Assembly: GCA_945910005.1 (NCBI GenBank)
Contig: OX246743.1
Location: 4,372,018-4,436,017 of the forward strand
DNA from: Isoperla grammatica
Lineage: Eukaryota > Arthropoda > Insecta > Plecoptera > Perlodidae
Length of the DNA: 64,000 bases
Direction: 5' to 3'
The notes beneath the pieces were generated by a model. The model was not told the DNA's origin. It made no database searches and was given only the letters and a program-made list of their open reading frames with translations. A program made the translations under genes and the position numbers. This document shows positions 53,760 to 64,000 of this stretch, in pieces. Each line of letters begins with the position of its first letter. The stretch's first letter is position 1.

Positions 53760-55250
53760 AACAAAAAACAAAACGAAATTAATATTATGCATTCACTATA
53801 TCTTTAATTCAAGGTCACAGCCGACGAACTGTCTTCAGATAGAAACCTTTCGGTAAAACAATGAGGAACGCGCCTGGTTTTAGAATTCTATTTTTATTAA
53901 TTAGAGAATTGGTACTAAATATACAAAAATATTTCAATTTCAAATTTTATAAAAGATTTCCTTTCAGAAAAGATTGCTGAAAATCCCATCAAACGATTAC
54001 GGCTGGAAAACAGGGCACGACTTCCTAGTGTGGTGACTAATCACATTCAATTACTTACATAGTGTTTTAGGTTAAGAGTACTTGAATTTTAAGAACATAT
54101 TCAAAGGAAATAAGTTACAAATTTCTCAACTTAATAAGTACATTTACACATTCAGGAAGTGCAGTACAAAATATACATTCAAAATTCAATGTGTGAATTT
54201 GTTTTATTAGCAGAGGAAGAAGAAAGTGAAGACGAGGAGCCGGAGGAAGTTAACATGAGGGAAGCGTCAGGCATGGCCAGCCGGCTTCGATGTACCTAGG
54301 GGCCAGAATATGATGGGATGAAGTTCCTATCCCCTACCCGACTTCATTGTTGGACACAGGGAGCAGATATAAAAAAAAAAAATAATGAAACTATAGATAA
54401 AGAAAGATATACAACGGCTCTGAAATTACATGTCATGTCTAGTTTAAATTGTTGAGCTACTAGTTGGTTTAGTAGTAGACCCTGTTACACACCGTTTTGT
54501 TCCATTTCAGTGGGAGAGAAAATATGTCGAACTTTGTAACTAAATATATACTAAACGATTTGCTTCAGAATAAATAAATATATATACAATTATGTTCATG
54601 TGATTTTAAGATGATCTTGTTGCATACTTGTACATACTTGTACGTATATTGAAAACGAAGGCCAGTTTCTTTATCAACATAACGATGTCTGAATGAATTC
54701 ATATCTGCGTTCCTTCATTGTCTACGAATTGTTTCGTACGCTGCTACAAACCTCGTTTTGTAGTGTGTATGTTAAAAACAGGAGACCTTGGGAGAAACAT
54801 CTTCAGCCCTGACAGAATCAGAATTTACGGTAGCGACTTTCGGGATACGCTTTAAATTGTACCATTCAACGCTATCTTTGGAATCCATAAACGAAAAGTA
54901 CATAAATGATTTTTAATTGTTGAAAATGTCAAATAACTTTAACAACTAATGTTGGTGTTCAATTTAAAACACCCGCCTCTGTCACTTTAATGTTGTTGAC
55001 ATCTAGTATATATTATATATTACAGGAGAAAGTCATTCCAATTCAAATATAGAACTCGTTTTCGTTTTGTTCCGTTATGTGATGAGTATTTATAGTACCG
55101 CGCTCGAGGGCCAGACAATCAATTAGTCTGAAAGTTTCCACGTTCACATTAATAAATAACCCAACCGTCATCACGATAACCATCATTGCCAAAATATCAT
55201 ACGTAAATACTCGAATTCATAGTCAATCCTGTTGTGTACTTGCACACATT
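53760..55250. other. AT-rich region, one possible exon
   Basis: Mostly without structure. At 54211-54298 a stretch after TTTTATTAG reads EEEESEDEEPEEVNMREAS and stops after RLRCT; it could be a terminal exon of an acidic protein, but nothing nearby supports it. Confidence 0.3.
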
Positions 55251-55309
55251 GTTGCTAAACATTTTATTATTTACTAGCACTTGCCCGTCGTGGATTTCAG
55301 AATGTTTGT

Positions 55310-56010
55310 ACAACTTATTGTGGCATACAAAATGGTAAAACAGGTATTTCTTTATTTTTAAAGGACAATCTTAATACCAATTTTCAAGTCTGTAACGTAT
55401 ATTTATAAAAAAAATCACCCCCACCCTATTTCACACCACTTAATTTGATTTTTGGAAAACGGTAAAACAAATGTTTGTTTATTTAAAGGAGAATGTCAGA
55501 ATATAAATATCAACTTTCACGTCTGTAACATCTTCTGCGTTTTTAGGTTTATGTGACTTATAATAAAATTCACCCCACATTTTCAACTCCCTCAACTGGA
55601 TTTTCAGAAAATGGTAAAACTTGGGTTTTTTTATTCTAAAAAGATAATCCAATTGCCGAGTTTGACGTCTATAACATTTTCAGTAACTGAAATAAACTTT
55701 TTCACCATCTGTGACTGGTTTTTAGAAAAACGGTAAATACATGTTTCGTTATTTTCAAAGAAAAATAGATATACCAATTTTCACGTCTAGAATATCTTCG
55801 GTTTTTGTGTTACAAAATTCACCCCCACGAATCCACTACCGATTTTCACCCTCATTGACAATTTTAGGAAAATAGTAAAAAACGTACTCCTTTATTTTTA
55901 ATGGAGAATCTAACCACTAATTTTAACGTATGAAACATTGTTAGTTTCTGAGATGTAGCGTTCCTCATAAAAAATTCACCCCCTCTTTTCACCCCCGTCA
56001 ACTCGATTTT
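55310..56010. repeat. degenerate tandem repeat, about 5 units of 145 bp
   Basis: Recurrent order of TTTTCACGTCT, TAACAT, AAATTCACCCCC, TCAACT, TTTTTGGAAAA, GGTAAAAC and TTTATTT near 55380, 55515, 55660, 55785 and 55925. Old and diverged. The left end ACTAGCACTTGCCCGTCG resembles a motif common at the ends of insect repeats. Confidence 0.6.
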
Positions 56011-56356
56011 TTAAATAAAAATAAACTAATAAATAATTTAAAAAAAATTTATTAAAATAAAAAATATAATATGATAAATAATAACATAACATAAAGGTTT
56101 AACTTATTCTAAATATGTCAAAACAAAGTAATTAACTAAATAATATTTTTTTAAATACTGTTTCTACGTTTTGATGATGTACATGTCATACAGTACGTAC
56201 TACGTACGAAGTTGTTAATGTACTTGGTCACTTCATTGCATTCAGAACTTACTTTAACATCCCAAACTAGGATAAAAAGTGTTGCAAATACAAAAGACGC
56301 CCTGGAGCGCAGGCGCCCATGCATGCATGCTCTGTGTAAAGTGCCCACATTACTTT

Positions 56357-56657
56357 AGTCTATAATAATAATAATTTTTGTAGGAATACCCGTTCTAGGG
56401 TGCACACCAGCTTTACCTGATGTGCCCCTCTTCAGGTGACTAACTAGGTTATAAGGAAGTTAGGATAGTTGGGAAGGATTGTCCGAGGGCTGATAGTATG
56501 ACTCAATCCCAGCATACGCTTTTTCGACTGAGGAAAACCTCGGAAAAAACCTTCAGTCAGGACTGCCGGTGGCCGGAATCGAACCGGCGACCTCCCGAAT
56601 TAGAGTCTCGCGTCTTACCGCTGAGCCACCTCTATCGGTTATGGTAATAGTCTATAG
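56357..56657 (-). mobile_element. tRNA-derived SINE, full copy with TSD
   Basis: Minus strand: A box TGGCTCAGCGG and perfect B box GGTTCGATTCC in a tRNA-like head (56563-56633), then a body with CCGAGGTTTTCCTC, GATTGAGTC and GGGGCACATCAGG, and a TTATTATTATTA tail. TAGTCTATA is present on both sides (about 56358 and 56648), consistent with a target duplication. Confidence 0.78.
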
Positions 56658-56699
56658 TACCTCTGTCCTGAGTGAGCCTGGGTTCATCACGATGTCCAC

Positions 56700-56800
56700 A
56701 TTACTATAGTCTATAGTCTATACTAGTCTATAGTCTATACTAGTCTATAGTCTATACTAGTCTATAGTCTATAGTCTATAGTACCTCTGTCCTCTGTCCT
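56700..56800. repeat. TAGTCTATA short tandem repeat
   Basis: Eight or so copies of AGTCTATA with C/G junction variants; the same word flanks the adjacent SINE. Confidence 0.7.
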
Positions 56801-57113
56801 GAGTGAACCTGGATTCATCACGATATAGTCTATATTATGATCGACTATGAATAGCTGAATACGGCCCAGCTAATAGTCAACGCACGAACAGAAACGAACC
56901 CAACTCATAGTAGAATAACGGCAATTCAAACTACGCAAAACCAAATTTCAGAAAACTGGTGCGGTTGGTATTTTCCTATTCTAAATGTGAGGTACATACT
57001 TCGTATATACACATTTTGCTTTTATATAACACCGTTCCAGGTTCGAATCCTGGCTTGTGAATGATTGTGATGTGGCGTTTTGTCGTCTTCATAAATCAAC
57101 CACTCGGCATCAT

Positions 57114-57226
57114 TAGGTTTGTTTGATTTAGCCACACCTTGTGTACTTTTGTGCACTCTACCCCATTGTAGAGAATGAAGGACATTGCAAAAAGTACAAA
57201 AAGTGTCGATAAATCAAACACACCTA
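57114..57226. mobile_element. 109-bp foldback with TA flanks (mariner-type MITE)
   Basis: 57116-57224 starts GGTTTGTTTGATTTA and ends TAAATCAAACACACC; arms of about 40 bp (with ACACTTTTTGTACTTTTTGC on the right arm). TA on both sides. Non-coding. Confidence 0.7.
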
Positions 57227-57539
57227 TTGACGAACTGAGACTTGAACGTCAGATAAATCTTCAACTGGTTGCATATTTACAGCATTAAAATCTCCTAATT
57301 TCTTCCAAAGCGCAGATGTTTCTGAGCCCTGGAAGTTCGCCCACCGTTTAGTCAGTGACTCACTCTATCAGTATCCATGCGAGAAACACACAGACATGTG
57401 ATATGACAACATTCGTCATAATATTACATGAAAAAAATATTTGTTTCATGTAATATTATTTTATACTTTTTAGTCTTAAAGAATCTTGCAATCGAATATA
57501 TATATCGAATATCGATTAATTTACTATCATGGTTTGATT

Positions 57540-57950
57540 GATTATTTAGTAAATATGACAATTGATTCATGTATTGTCATTAAGAATACGTCTGTGTGAA
57601 AACTTTCAGCTCAATTCGACGTTCGAAAGTGGGTGTTTTATCGATTCCCATATAAAACATCAATTAATTAATTATGATGGCTTAATTGATTATTTAGTAA
57701 ATATGACAATTGACTTATGTATTGCCGTTAAGAATACGTCTGTGTGAAAACTTTCAACTCGATTCGACGTTGGGAAGTGGGTGAAACATCGATTCCCATA
57801 TAAAACATTAATTAATTATGATGAATTAATTGAATATTTAGTAAATATGACAATTGATTCGTATATTGTTATTAAGAATACGTCTGTGTGCAAACTTTCA
57901 GCTTGATCGGACATCTAGAAGTAGGTGGAATGTCGATTCAAAGATTCCGT
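57540..57950. repeat. 146-bp tandem repeat, about 3 units
   Basis: ATATGACAATTGA recurs at 57553, 57701 and 57845, followed by AAGAATACGTCTGTGTG and the block from ACTTTCAGCT through TCGACGTT. Short frames only. Confidence 0.75.
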
Positions 57951-58289
57951 CCAGACAAACAAGGCAAGCTAATATAAGCGTTGTAAATAATAATAAAATA
58001 GCGATTAGTAAATCGCCCTTCAGACAAATAGTTGTGGAAAGTGAAACACGGACTCCCCTACTTTTCAAACAAACACAAAAGAAAGTCTCATTTGTGCGTG
58101 TTAACTTGAAGTGTCAACATCCAGTGTCTTCAAACCGAACCAGTTTGTTTTTCTTGAACATTTATTGAACTGAACATTCCATTGTCTTCTACAGGCGGTA
58201 AATGTAAACAACTCGTGAGGATAACATGCTTATTTACATATCGTATGTGTGATCACTATTAAGTAATAAATAACATTATTTTTACTGAA

Positions 58290-58488
58290 ATGTCAAAATT
58301 GTTAGTAATTTTGTGGTTGTGTGTGTGCGCGATACAAGGCTTTGACGAGTTCAAACAAGTCAGTGATGATGCAGAGATCTTTCCGACGTTGCCGATTGTG
58401 GCTTTGTGGTCCAACAACGAACTGTGTCGCAACGACAGTCAACGGCTGCTGGAGAATCTACGGAACTCTACAACATGGGCTGTGCAAA
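58290..58488 (+). CDS. NRF-like gene exon 1
   Basis: ATG at 58290 in context TGAAATGTC. 66 codons plus one base; ends GTGCAAA before donor GTAAGT. A short open frame past the donor (SK, stop) is read-through. Confidence 0.78.
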
Positions 58489-61400
58489 GTAAGTAGCTAA
58501 GTAAATCCCTCCATAGAAATATTATATTTGTGTTGATATATTCAATCAACTGTTTATGTTACTCCCTGAAAATAACATAAAAAGGGGTACAAAAGCCGCA
58601 TGAAAATAGCGTTTTTATATCATGTATCATTATCATGAACGCCAAACAACATTGAAAAACACATGAACAATTTGGTTTCGTAACAAGGTCCGTAAATCCC
58701 CTGGTGTGGCTCGTCGAGCTCCCAAGTCAGGTCGTCCCAACCATTTCCACAATTTTAAAAATCACATGATGAATTGATGCACAAATGAATTGATCTGTCA
58801 AAACCAATTCTGGCGCAGAACCGCATTACATCTAATTGAAATAATTTAATAATACTTGTATTTTAAGTAAAGTATTCTGAAATCAAAATTTGCATACTAA
58901 ATTAGTAAATTTAAGTAAAAAAAAAAAAAAAAGTTTTTGTAGTGGGCACGAGAATGGCGATTTTCGTGCACATGAGAAGACCTTACTTTAAGGTTAACCG
59001 AACCTCCGCCAGGGGATCGACGGACCTTGGTTTCGTAGGAACTCAATATTGTATGAAAACAATTCTTAGTTTGTAACAATAGACGACCTTCAATAATTAA
59101 TCTAGGACCCATAGATGGAGTTAATTACACAAGTGACAACAGTGTACAACAATACGAACTAGTTTTCAAAAGTCATATCAAGGTGCATTGTTGTCAATGG
59201 CGATTAAAGCCGCGTACACACAAATGACTATTGACTATTGACTATTGACTGTTGACTATTGACTAGTGATTAAGCGAATTGAACCATAGGCGTATACGTG
59301 CTGACGTTCACACAACTTTACTTTTGACTTTGATTATTGACTATTGACTAACGAAAGGAAAATATCTCAAAGTCATAGTCACAACCAATCAGAACGTTCG
59401 CGTTCAGCCAATGAATGTGGAGCAACGGAAGTCAATACCACTACTCAATTACTGTCAAGTGTATAATATTTGTTTTTGACTATTTCCGGCGAATATTATT
59501 TATTTATTATTTTTATGAAGCTGTCAAACAATAAAATATTCTTATTTTGAAAACAAATCTTCAAAACAAACAAGAAACATACAAAACCTTCACAACTTGG
59601 TTGTCCATCATTAAACGTTTTAACTGTTGAGCAGTTACTATCGCCATAGCTCGTTTTCTTCATAATGTTGCAATTTTATTATTTTGACAGCTCGTTGTTT
59701 GTCAATCAGTTTGATTCATTTGTTCTAGGTGGCAGATCATACGTGTCAAAGAACTTAGTTGTGTAGTGTTCATATCTTTCTTTGGGTAGTCAATAATCAA
59801 TAGTCAATAGTCAATAGTCAATAATCAATAGTCATTTATGTAAATGCGGCTTTAGAATACCGTTACTAACTCCGTCTTATGCTGTCGTTACTGTGGAGCG
59901 CTGCTCGCGACGCGTTAGCTGCGTTACGTGCGTTGCTCGCGTCGAGTGTTTACAGTAGCGCGATCTTTGGTAGACCTAACGCGAACAACGCGAGCAAACA
60001 ACATGACAACTGTCATAACATGTTCATAATCTAAATGTATATGTGATCTATTATCTACCTACTTACAAATAAATTTCGCTATAGACCCCATTTGGCCGAG
60101 ACAAATTGCAGCTCTTGTTTACCTCGAAATGTGGAAGTAAAATTGTTATTTGTAGGTTATAGATTCCATCTTCAATCAAAACACAGGAAATAAAGAAGTT
60201 TTGCATTGTTGCATTTTTCATAGTTAGTTTCGCGAACAACGCGGCTGAAGCGCCAAACTCGCAATCAGATTGGTCGACGCGACTGACGCGTCGGTCCCAA
60301 CGCTCTACAGTAACGGCAGCTTAAGGGTTCTAGATCAATTTAAAAAATCGTCTAATTAAAAATAACAGTTTTATTTACTAAAAACTATCAAAAGCTGTTC
60401 ATGTAGCACTGAGTGTTTGCAAAACCAAATTGTGCATACTTTCACTTTTCCAATGTTGTTTAGCGTTCTTTACCAATAATACATTGTATTCACCTTTTTG
60501 TAGTGGTGGAGGCGTCCGCCCGCAGCGCCGTGGGGGTGCTAAAGGGGCGTGTCTACCAATAATACATTGTATTCACCTTTTTGTAGTGGTGGAGGCGTCC
60601 GCCCGCAGCGCCGTGGGGGTGCTAAAGGGGCGTGTCTACCAATAATACATTGTACCCACCTACTTGCAGTGGTGGAGGCGTCCGCCCACAGCGCTGTGGG
60701 GGTGCTAAAGGGGCGTGTCTACCAATAATACATTGTATTCACCTACTTGCAGTGGTGGAGGCGTCCGCCCGCAGCGCAGTGGGGGTGCTAAAGGGGCGTG
60801 TCTACCAATAATACATTGTACCCACCTACTTGCAGTGGTGGAGGCGTCCGCCCGCAGCGCAGTGGGGGTGCTAAAGGGGCGTGTCACCCAATAATACATT
60901 GTATTCACCTACTTGCAGTGGTGGAGGCGTCCGCCCGCAGCGCAGTGGGGGTGCTAAAGGGGCGTGTCTACCAATAATACATTGTACCCACTTACTTGCA
61001 GTGGTGGAGGCGTCCGCCCGCAGCGCAGTGGGGGTTCTAAAGGGGCGTGTCTACCAATAATACATTGTATTCACCTACTTGCAGTGGTGGAGGCGTCCGC
61101 CCGCAGCGCCGTGGGGGTGCTAAAGGGGCGTGTCTACCAATAATACATTGTACCCACCTACTTGCAGTGGTGGAGGCGTCCGCCCGCAGCGCAGTGGGGG
61201 TGCTAAAGGGGCGTGTCTACCAATAATACATTGTATTCACCTACTTGCAGTGGTGGAGGCGTCCGCCCATAGCGCAGTGGGAGTGCTAAAGGGGCGTGTC
61301 TACCAATAATACATTGTACCCACCTACTTGCAGTGGTGGAGGCGTCCGCCCGCAGCGCAGTGGGGGTGCTAAAGGGGCGTGTCTACCAATAATACATTGT

Positions 61401-62037
61401 ACCCACCTACTTGCAGTGGTGGAGGCGTCCGCCCGCAGCGCAGTGGGGGTGCTAAAGGGGCGTGTCACCCAATAATACATTGTATTCACCTACTTGCAGT
61501 GGTGGAGGCGTCCGCCCGCAGCGCAGTGGGGGTGCTAAAGGGGCGTGTCTACCAATAATACATTGTACCCACTTACTTGCAGTGGTGGAGGCGTCCGCCC
61601 GCAGCGCCGTGGGGGTTCTAAAGGGGCGTGTCTACCAATAATACATTGTATTCACCTACTTGCAGTGGTGGAGGCGTCCGCCCGCAGCGCCGTGGGGGTT
61701 CTAAAGGGGCGTGTCTACCAATAATACATTGTATTCACCTACTTGCAGTGGTGGAGGCGTCCGCCCGCAGCGCCGTGGGGGTGCTAAAGGGGCGTGTCTA
61801 CCAATAATACATTGTACCCACCTACTTGCAGTGGTGGAGGCGTCCGCCCGCAGCGCCGTGGGGGTGCTAAAGGGGCGTATCTACCAGATGGGCGACTACG
61901 ACGAGTGTGTGGAGACCGTTACCCCCATACAGGGCCGGTACTGTCTCACTACTGTCACACTGTCCCCTCCTCAAGCCGGGACAGACTCGGACGCAGACTT
62001 CTACAACCCCACTCGGCCGGCCTGGGACAAGATTCGT
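58290..62037 (+). CDS. NRF-6-like (nose resistant to fluoxetine) gene, first two coding exons, partial
   Basis: Exon 1 58290-58488 (199 nt) and exon 2 61832-62037 (206 nt) join in phase 1 to give 135 codons, continuing beyond the window. Exon 1 has a signal peptide (MSKLLVILWLCVCAIQG) and an ectodomain start with CRNDSQRLLENLRNST; exon 2 gives MVEASARSAVGVLKGR, QMGDYDECVE, GRYCL, PAWDKIR. The order W-A-x-Q-M, ASA, GVLxG, GDxDEC, GxYCL is that of the N-terminal NRF domain found before a multi-pass acyltransferase-3 domain; family members act in lipid or drug uptake and yolk transport in nematodes. Intron 1 (3.3 kb) contains two MITEs and an 83-bp array made from its own acceptor and exon 2. 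The donor GTGAGT after exon 2 is followed by a CTCA microsatellite. The acyltransferase part is not seen here. Confidence 0.8.
58490..59204 (+). other. intron 1 of the NRF-like gene, first part
   Basis: AT-rich. Holds a CCCTGGTGTGGCTCGTCGAG block (58697-58716) and a near-inverse region around 59005-59025, plus an A-run (58918-58932). No exon. Confidence 0.4.
59205..59854. mobile_element. 646-bp MITE with repetitive ends and TA flanks
   Basis: 59207-59852 begins AAGCCGCGTACACACAAATG followed by ACTATTGACTATTGACT repeats, and ends with the inverse: GTCAATAGTCAAT repeats, then CATTTATGTAAATGCGGCTT. TA on both sides. The ends are therefore subterminal 7-bp tandem repeats in inverted orientation. 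Non-coding interior. Confidence 0.8.
59878..60323. mobile_element. 440-bp CG-rich MITE with TTA flanks
   Basis: 59881-60320 starts GCTGTCGTTACTGTGGAGCG and ends CGCTCTACAGTAACGGCAGC, inverted ends of 20 bp with two mismatches. TTA lies at the left (one base away) and directly at the right, as in PIF/Harbinger elements. The interior holds GCGTTGCTCGCG blocks in both orientations. Confidence 0.72.
60468..61862 (+). repeat. 83-bp array of exon 2 acceptor plus exon start, about 17 copies including the exon
   Basis: Unit: CCAATAATACATTGTACCCA, CCTACTTGCAG, then exon codons TGGTGGAGGCGTCCGCC, CGCAGCGC, GTGGGGGTGCTAAAGGGG, CGTGTCTA. Each unit has a full 3' splice site. The first two units have TTTTTGTAG acceptors; the others TACTTGCAG. 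The last copy (from 61832) runs into the true exon. TACCA bounds the unit both in the intron and in the exon. Confidence 0.93.
61832..62037 (+). CDS. NRF-like gene exon 2
   Basis: 206 nt, starting in phase 1 (A of exon 1 plus TG gives Met). Three Cys-containing boxes (DYDECVE, RYCL) and the AGTDSDADFYNPTRPAW linker. Donor GTGAGT at 62038. Confidence 0.8.
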
Positions 62038-62049
62038 GTGAGTCACCCT

Positions 62050-62245
62050 CTCACTCATCACTTACTCACTCACTCACTCACTCACTCACTCACTCACTCA
62101 CTCACTCACTCACTCACTCACTCACTCACTCACTCACTCACTCACTCACTCACTCACTCACTCACTCACTCACTCACTCACTCACTCACTCACTCACTCA
62201 CTCACTCACTCACTCACTCACTCACTCACTCACTCACCCTCTCAC
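62050..62245. repeat. CTCA/ACTC tetranucleotide microsatellite, about 45 units
   Basis: Almost pure ACTC repeats starting 12 bp after the exon 2 donor. The long THSL-type frame through it is an effect of the repeat. Confidence 0.95.
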
Positions 62246-62379
62246 TCATCACTTACTATGTATACAAGCAGATAGAAGGGAGCAACCAAGTAGATACTTG
62301 ACAGTCGGGATACGGAGACTGTCTCAACAATACCTTCACCTGTATGTGAGGTTATTGATTGGCAGGGTGTTAGTGCATT

Positions 62380-62832
62380 CGCGCACTAGGATACTCGCAC
62401 AATAGGATACTCGCGCAATAGGATACTCGCGCACTAGGATACTCGCGCACTAGGATACTCGCGCAATAGGATACTCGCGCAATAGGATACTCGCGCAATA
62501 GGATACTCGCGCACTAGGATACTCGCACAATAGGATACTCGCGCAATAGGATACTCGCGCACTAGGATACTCGCGCACTAGGATACTCGCGCAATAGGAT
62601 ACTCGCGCAATAGGATACTCGCGCAATAGGATACTCGCGCAATAGGATACTCGCGCAATAGGATACTTGCGCACTAGGATACTCGCGCACTAGGATACTC
62701 GCGCAATAGGATACTCACGCACTAGAGTACTCACACACTAGGGTACTCGCGCACTAGGATACTCGCGCAATAGGATACTCGCGCAATAGGTTACTCACGC
62801 ACTAGAGTACTCACACACTAGGGTACTCGGTC
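62380..62832. repeat. 16-bp minisatellite, about 28 units
   Basis: Unit GGATACTCGCGCAATA or GGATACTCGCGCACTA; the last units vary (GAGTACTCACACACTA). A diverged outlier CACTCGCGCACATTGG lies at about 63040. Confidence 0.93.
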
Positions 62833-62834
62833 AC

Positions 62835-64000
62835 AAGGCCATTAGAGGAATTGTTCCCGATCTAATATACATTCATATGCAACCACCCAATGAGGGGTGA
62901 TACAGTGATAAAGTTCATTGGAGTGTAATATTAAGCCTACAGTGTATTCCACGGAGAGATTGCAGTAGGTAGTTGTATTTCTCTGCCACTGTCTACCCCT
63001 ACCCACCCCTTGTGGCGAGTGATTGGCAGCGTGTAAGTGCACTCGCGCACATTGGGGTGTTCACGCACTAGGTATTTTAGGGTTTAGCATAGTTTAGAAA
63101 AAAACGATTATAATAAAAATTAATTTTATATCGATTCCTTCTGGATGAATTGTTTTGTTTTTTTTATTCAGAGCGTGCAAAATCAAGATTGATGTAACGT
63201 TTCTGAGTGGTGTGGTGTAGCTGGCGAAGTGCAATTAGATGCCTTATGATTGTGTCTGGCTGGCTTCATTTGCTCTGCTCCCATTGTTATCGGGATCGCA
63301 ATATACTCATTTGTCTGTCTATTGTCTAGCCTACAATGACTTGGCGTTAATAACGAATAAGAAATAGTCACTCCACAGGTTTTTGTCTGACGAACAATGA
63401 ATGTGCGCGAATTAAAGAAAGAAGTGTAATAACACTACCTACAGTAGCAACCGATTGTTTGTTCGACCTTTGTCGTCACAGCCAGACGACCCATTGGAAA
63501 TCCAAGACTGCCATCCAATAGGGAAGTCTCATCAAAAATAAATATTCCTCAAAGCACTTAAAAATGGAAGATCATCATCTAAAAATACGGGCGGTATAAT
63601 TTTTATATCTGAGAAGCGTATATTTCCAATTCTATTAGCATTTTAAGTTTGAAATTTGGAACTTTCCGTTCCGTAATTGAAAAACGGCTCTTTACGTCAT
63701 AACTCATGTAAACAACTGCCTCCTTGAAGTATTCTTAATAATATCAACGATATTAAGTTGGATATTTTACAATATCTAGGATGCAGTGACTTTACTACAA
63801 TGCCTTTTATACCACTATTTTCTTCAGAAAATACATTTTGATACAGTATTTACCAAAACGTGTTTAAAATAATGCAATTATTTAACATATTGTTGTTAAT
63901 TAATGTTGAGCAGTGTTCATTTACTAACTACAAATAAACGTTGGTTCAGTTAAAGTCTTATGAGAGCAATAATCTACTAAAGGGTGGGATTTCAGCACTA
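62835..64000. other. right-hand AT-rich region, no gene seen
   Basis: Expected to be intron of the NRF-like gene if that gene is intact. No further NRF exon could be recognised before the window ends. Confidence 0.4.

Noticed and set aside
54211..54298. Acidic terminal exon (EEEESEDEEPEE)
   Set aside because: A single short frame after a weak acceptor, with no neighbouring exon; listed only within a region entry.
56563..56640. Functional tRNA gene
   Set aside because: A and B boxes are good, but the acceptor stem pairs only partly, the anticodon arm does not fold cleanly, and a SINE body and tail follow. A diverged copy exists at 51290.
57030..57062. tRNA 3' half on the plus strand (B box GGTTCGAATCC in a CCAGG/CCTGG stem)
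   Set aside because: No A box or acceptor partner upstream; probably a SINE or tRNA fragment, too little to annotate.
61711..62405. THSL-repeat ORFs of about 200 codons
   Set aside because: They run from exon 2 of the NRF-like gene past its GTGAGT donor into the CTCA microsatellite; the repeat part is intronic.
63470..63540. Possible third exon of the NRF-like gene after CGTCACAG
   Set aside because: The frame reads PDDPLEIQDC and stops after about 19 codons, with no resemblance to the expected NRF sequence.

Overview
The window is eukaryotic, almost certainly from an arthropod. It has split genes with GT-AG introns and TATA-box promoters, dense non-LTR retrotransposons, tRNA-derived SINEs, foldback DNA transposons, and kilobases of minisatellite. 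The gene families (secreted S1 serine proteases with an insect-like YPYQLSLE / CGASIIS / TAAHC layout, and a nose-resistant-to-fluoxetine family protein) suggest an insect, perhaps a hemipteran. That last step is inference; no mitochondrial or rRNA marker is present to confirm it.

Layout. 1-3.8 kb: intergenic DNA with a 65-bp inverted-repeat element, a broken THAP-like zinc-finger fragment and old repeats. 3.8-30.8 kb and 32.6-46.5 kb: two directly repeated copies (A and B) of one ancestral block, each holding a six-exon serine protease gene on the minus strand and the 3' part of one LINE copy just downstream of it. Copy B is intact (250 codons, all catalytic and disulfide residues). Copy A has a 1-bp frameshift in exon 4, Asp in place of the oxyanion Gly193 and Tyr at position 18, so it is probably a pseudogene or dying paralogue. 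A also carries a nested LINE-in-LINE insertion of about 7 kb in intron 5; B keeps the empty site. B has its own later insertions (a 729-bp hAT-like element with a perfect 8-bp target duplication, foldbacks, and 2.6 kb in intron 2). 46.7-50.4 kb: two large non-genic minisatellites. 50.4-58.2 kb: repeats, SINEs, a 0.75-kb tandem duplication and foldbacks. 58.3-62.0 kb: the first two coding exons of an NRF-6-like gene on the plus strand, continuing beyond the window.

The most striking feature is that all five introns of the protease gene contain a minisatellite, and most arrays are built from exon-edge sequence. The units contain the end of exon 2 with its GC donor (61 bp), the end of exon 3 with its donor (151 bp), the end of exon 4 with its donor (about 112 bp), coding sequence of exon 5 (31 bp), and the acceptor plus start of exon 6 (93 bp). 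The unrelated NRF-like gene shows the same thing at its exon 2 acceptor (83 bp, about 17 copies), and the LINE reverse transcriptase ORF has a 69-bp coding array. Each splice junction is thus surrounded by 10-22 decoy copies of itself in gene A, but by only 1-7 in gene B. Some units keep frame and carry the GDSGGP active-site motif or a possible symmetric 57-nt micro-exon; others would cause premature stops. Several units are bounded by 5-18-bp microhomologies, suggesting tandem duplication by slippage or microhomology-mediated repair, followed by expansion.

No CRISPR array, operon, rRNA or complete tRNA gene is visible. All exon structures are inferred from splice consensus, phase and family alignment by eye; no transcript data were available.
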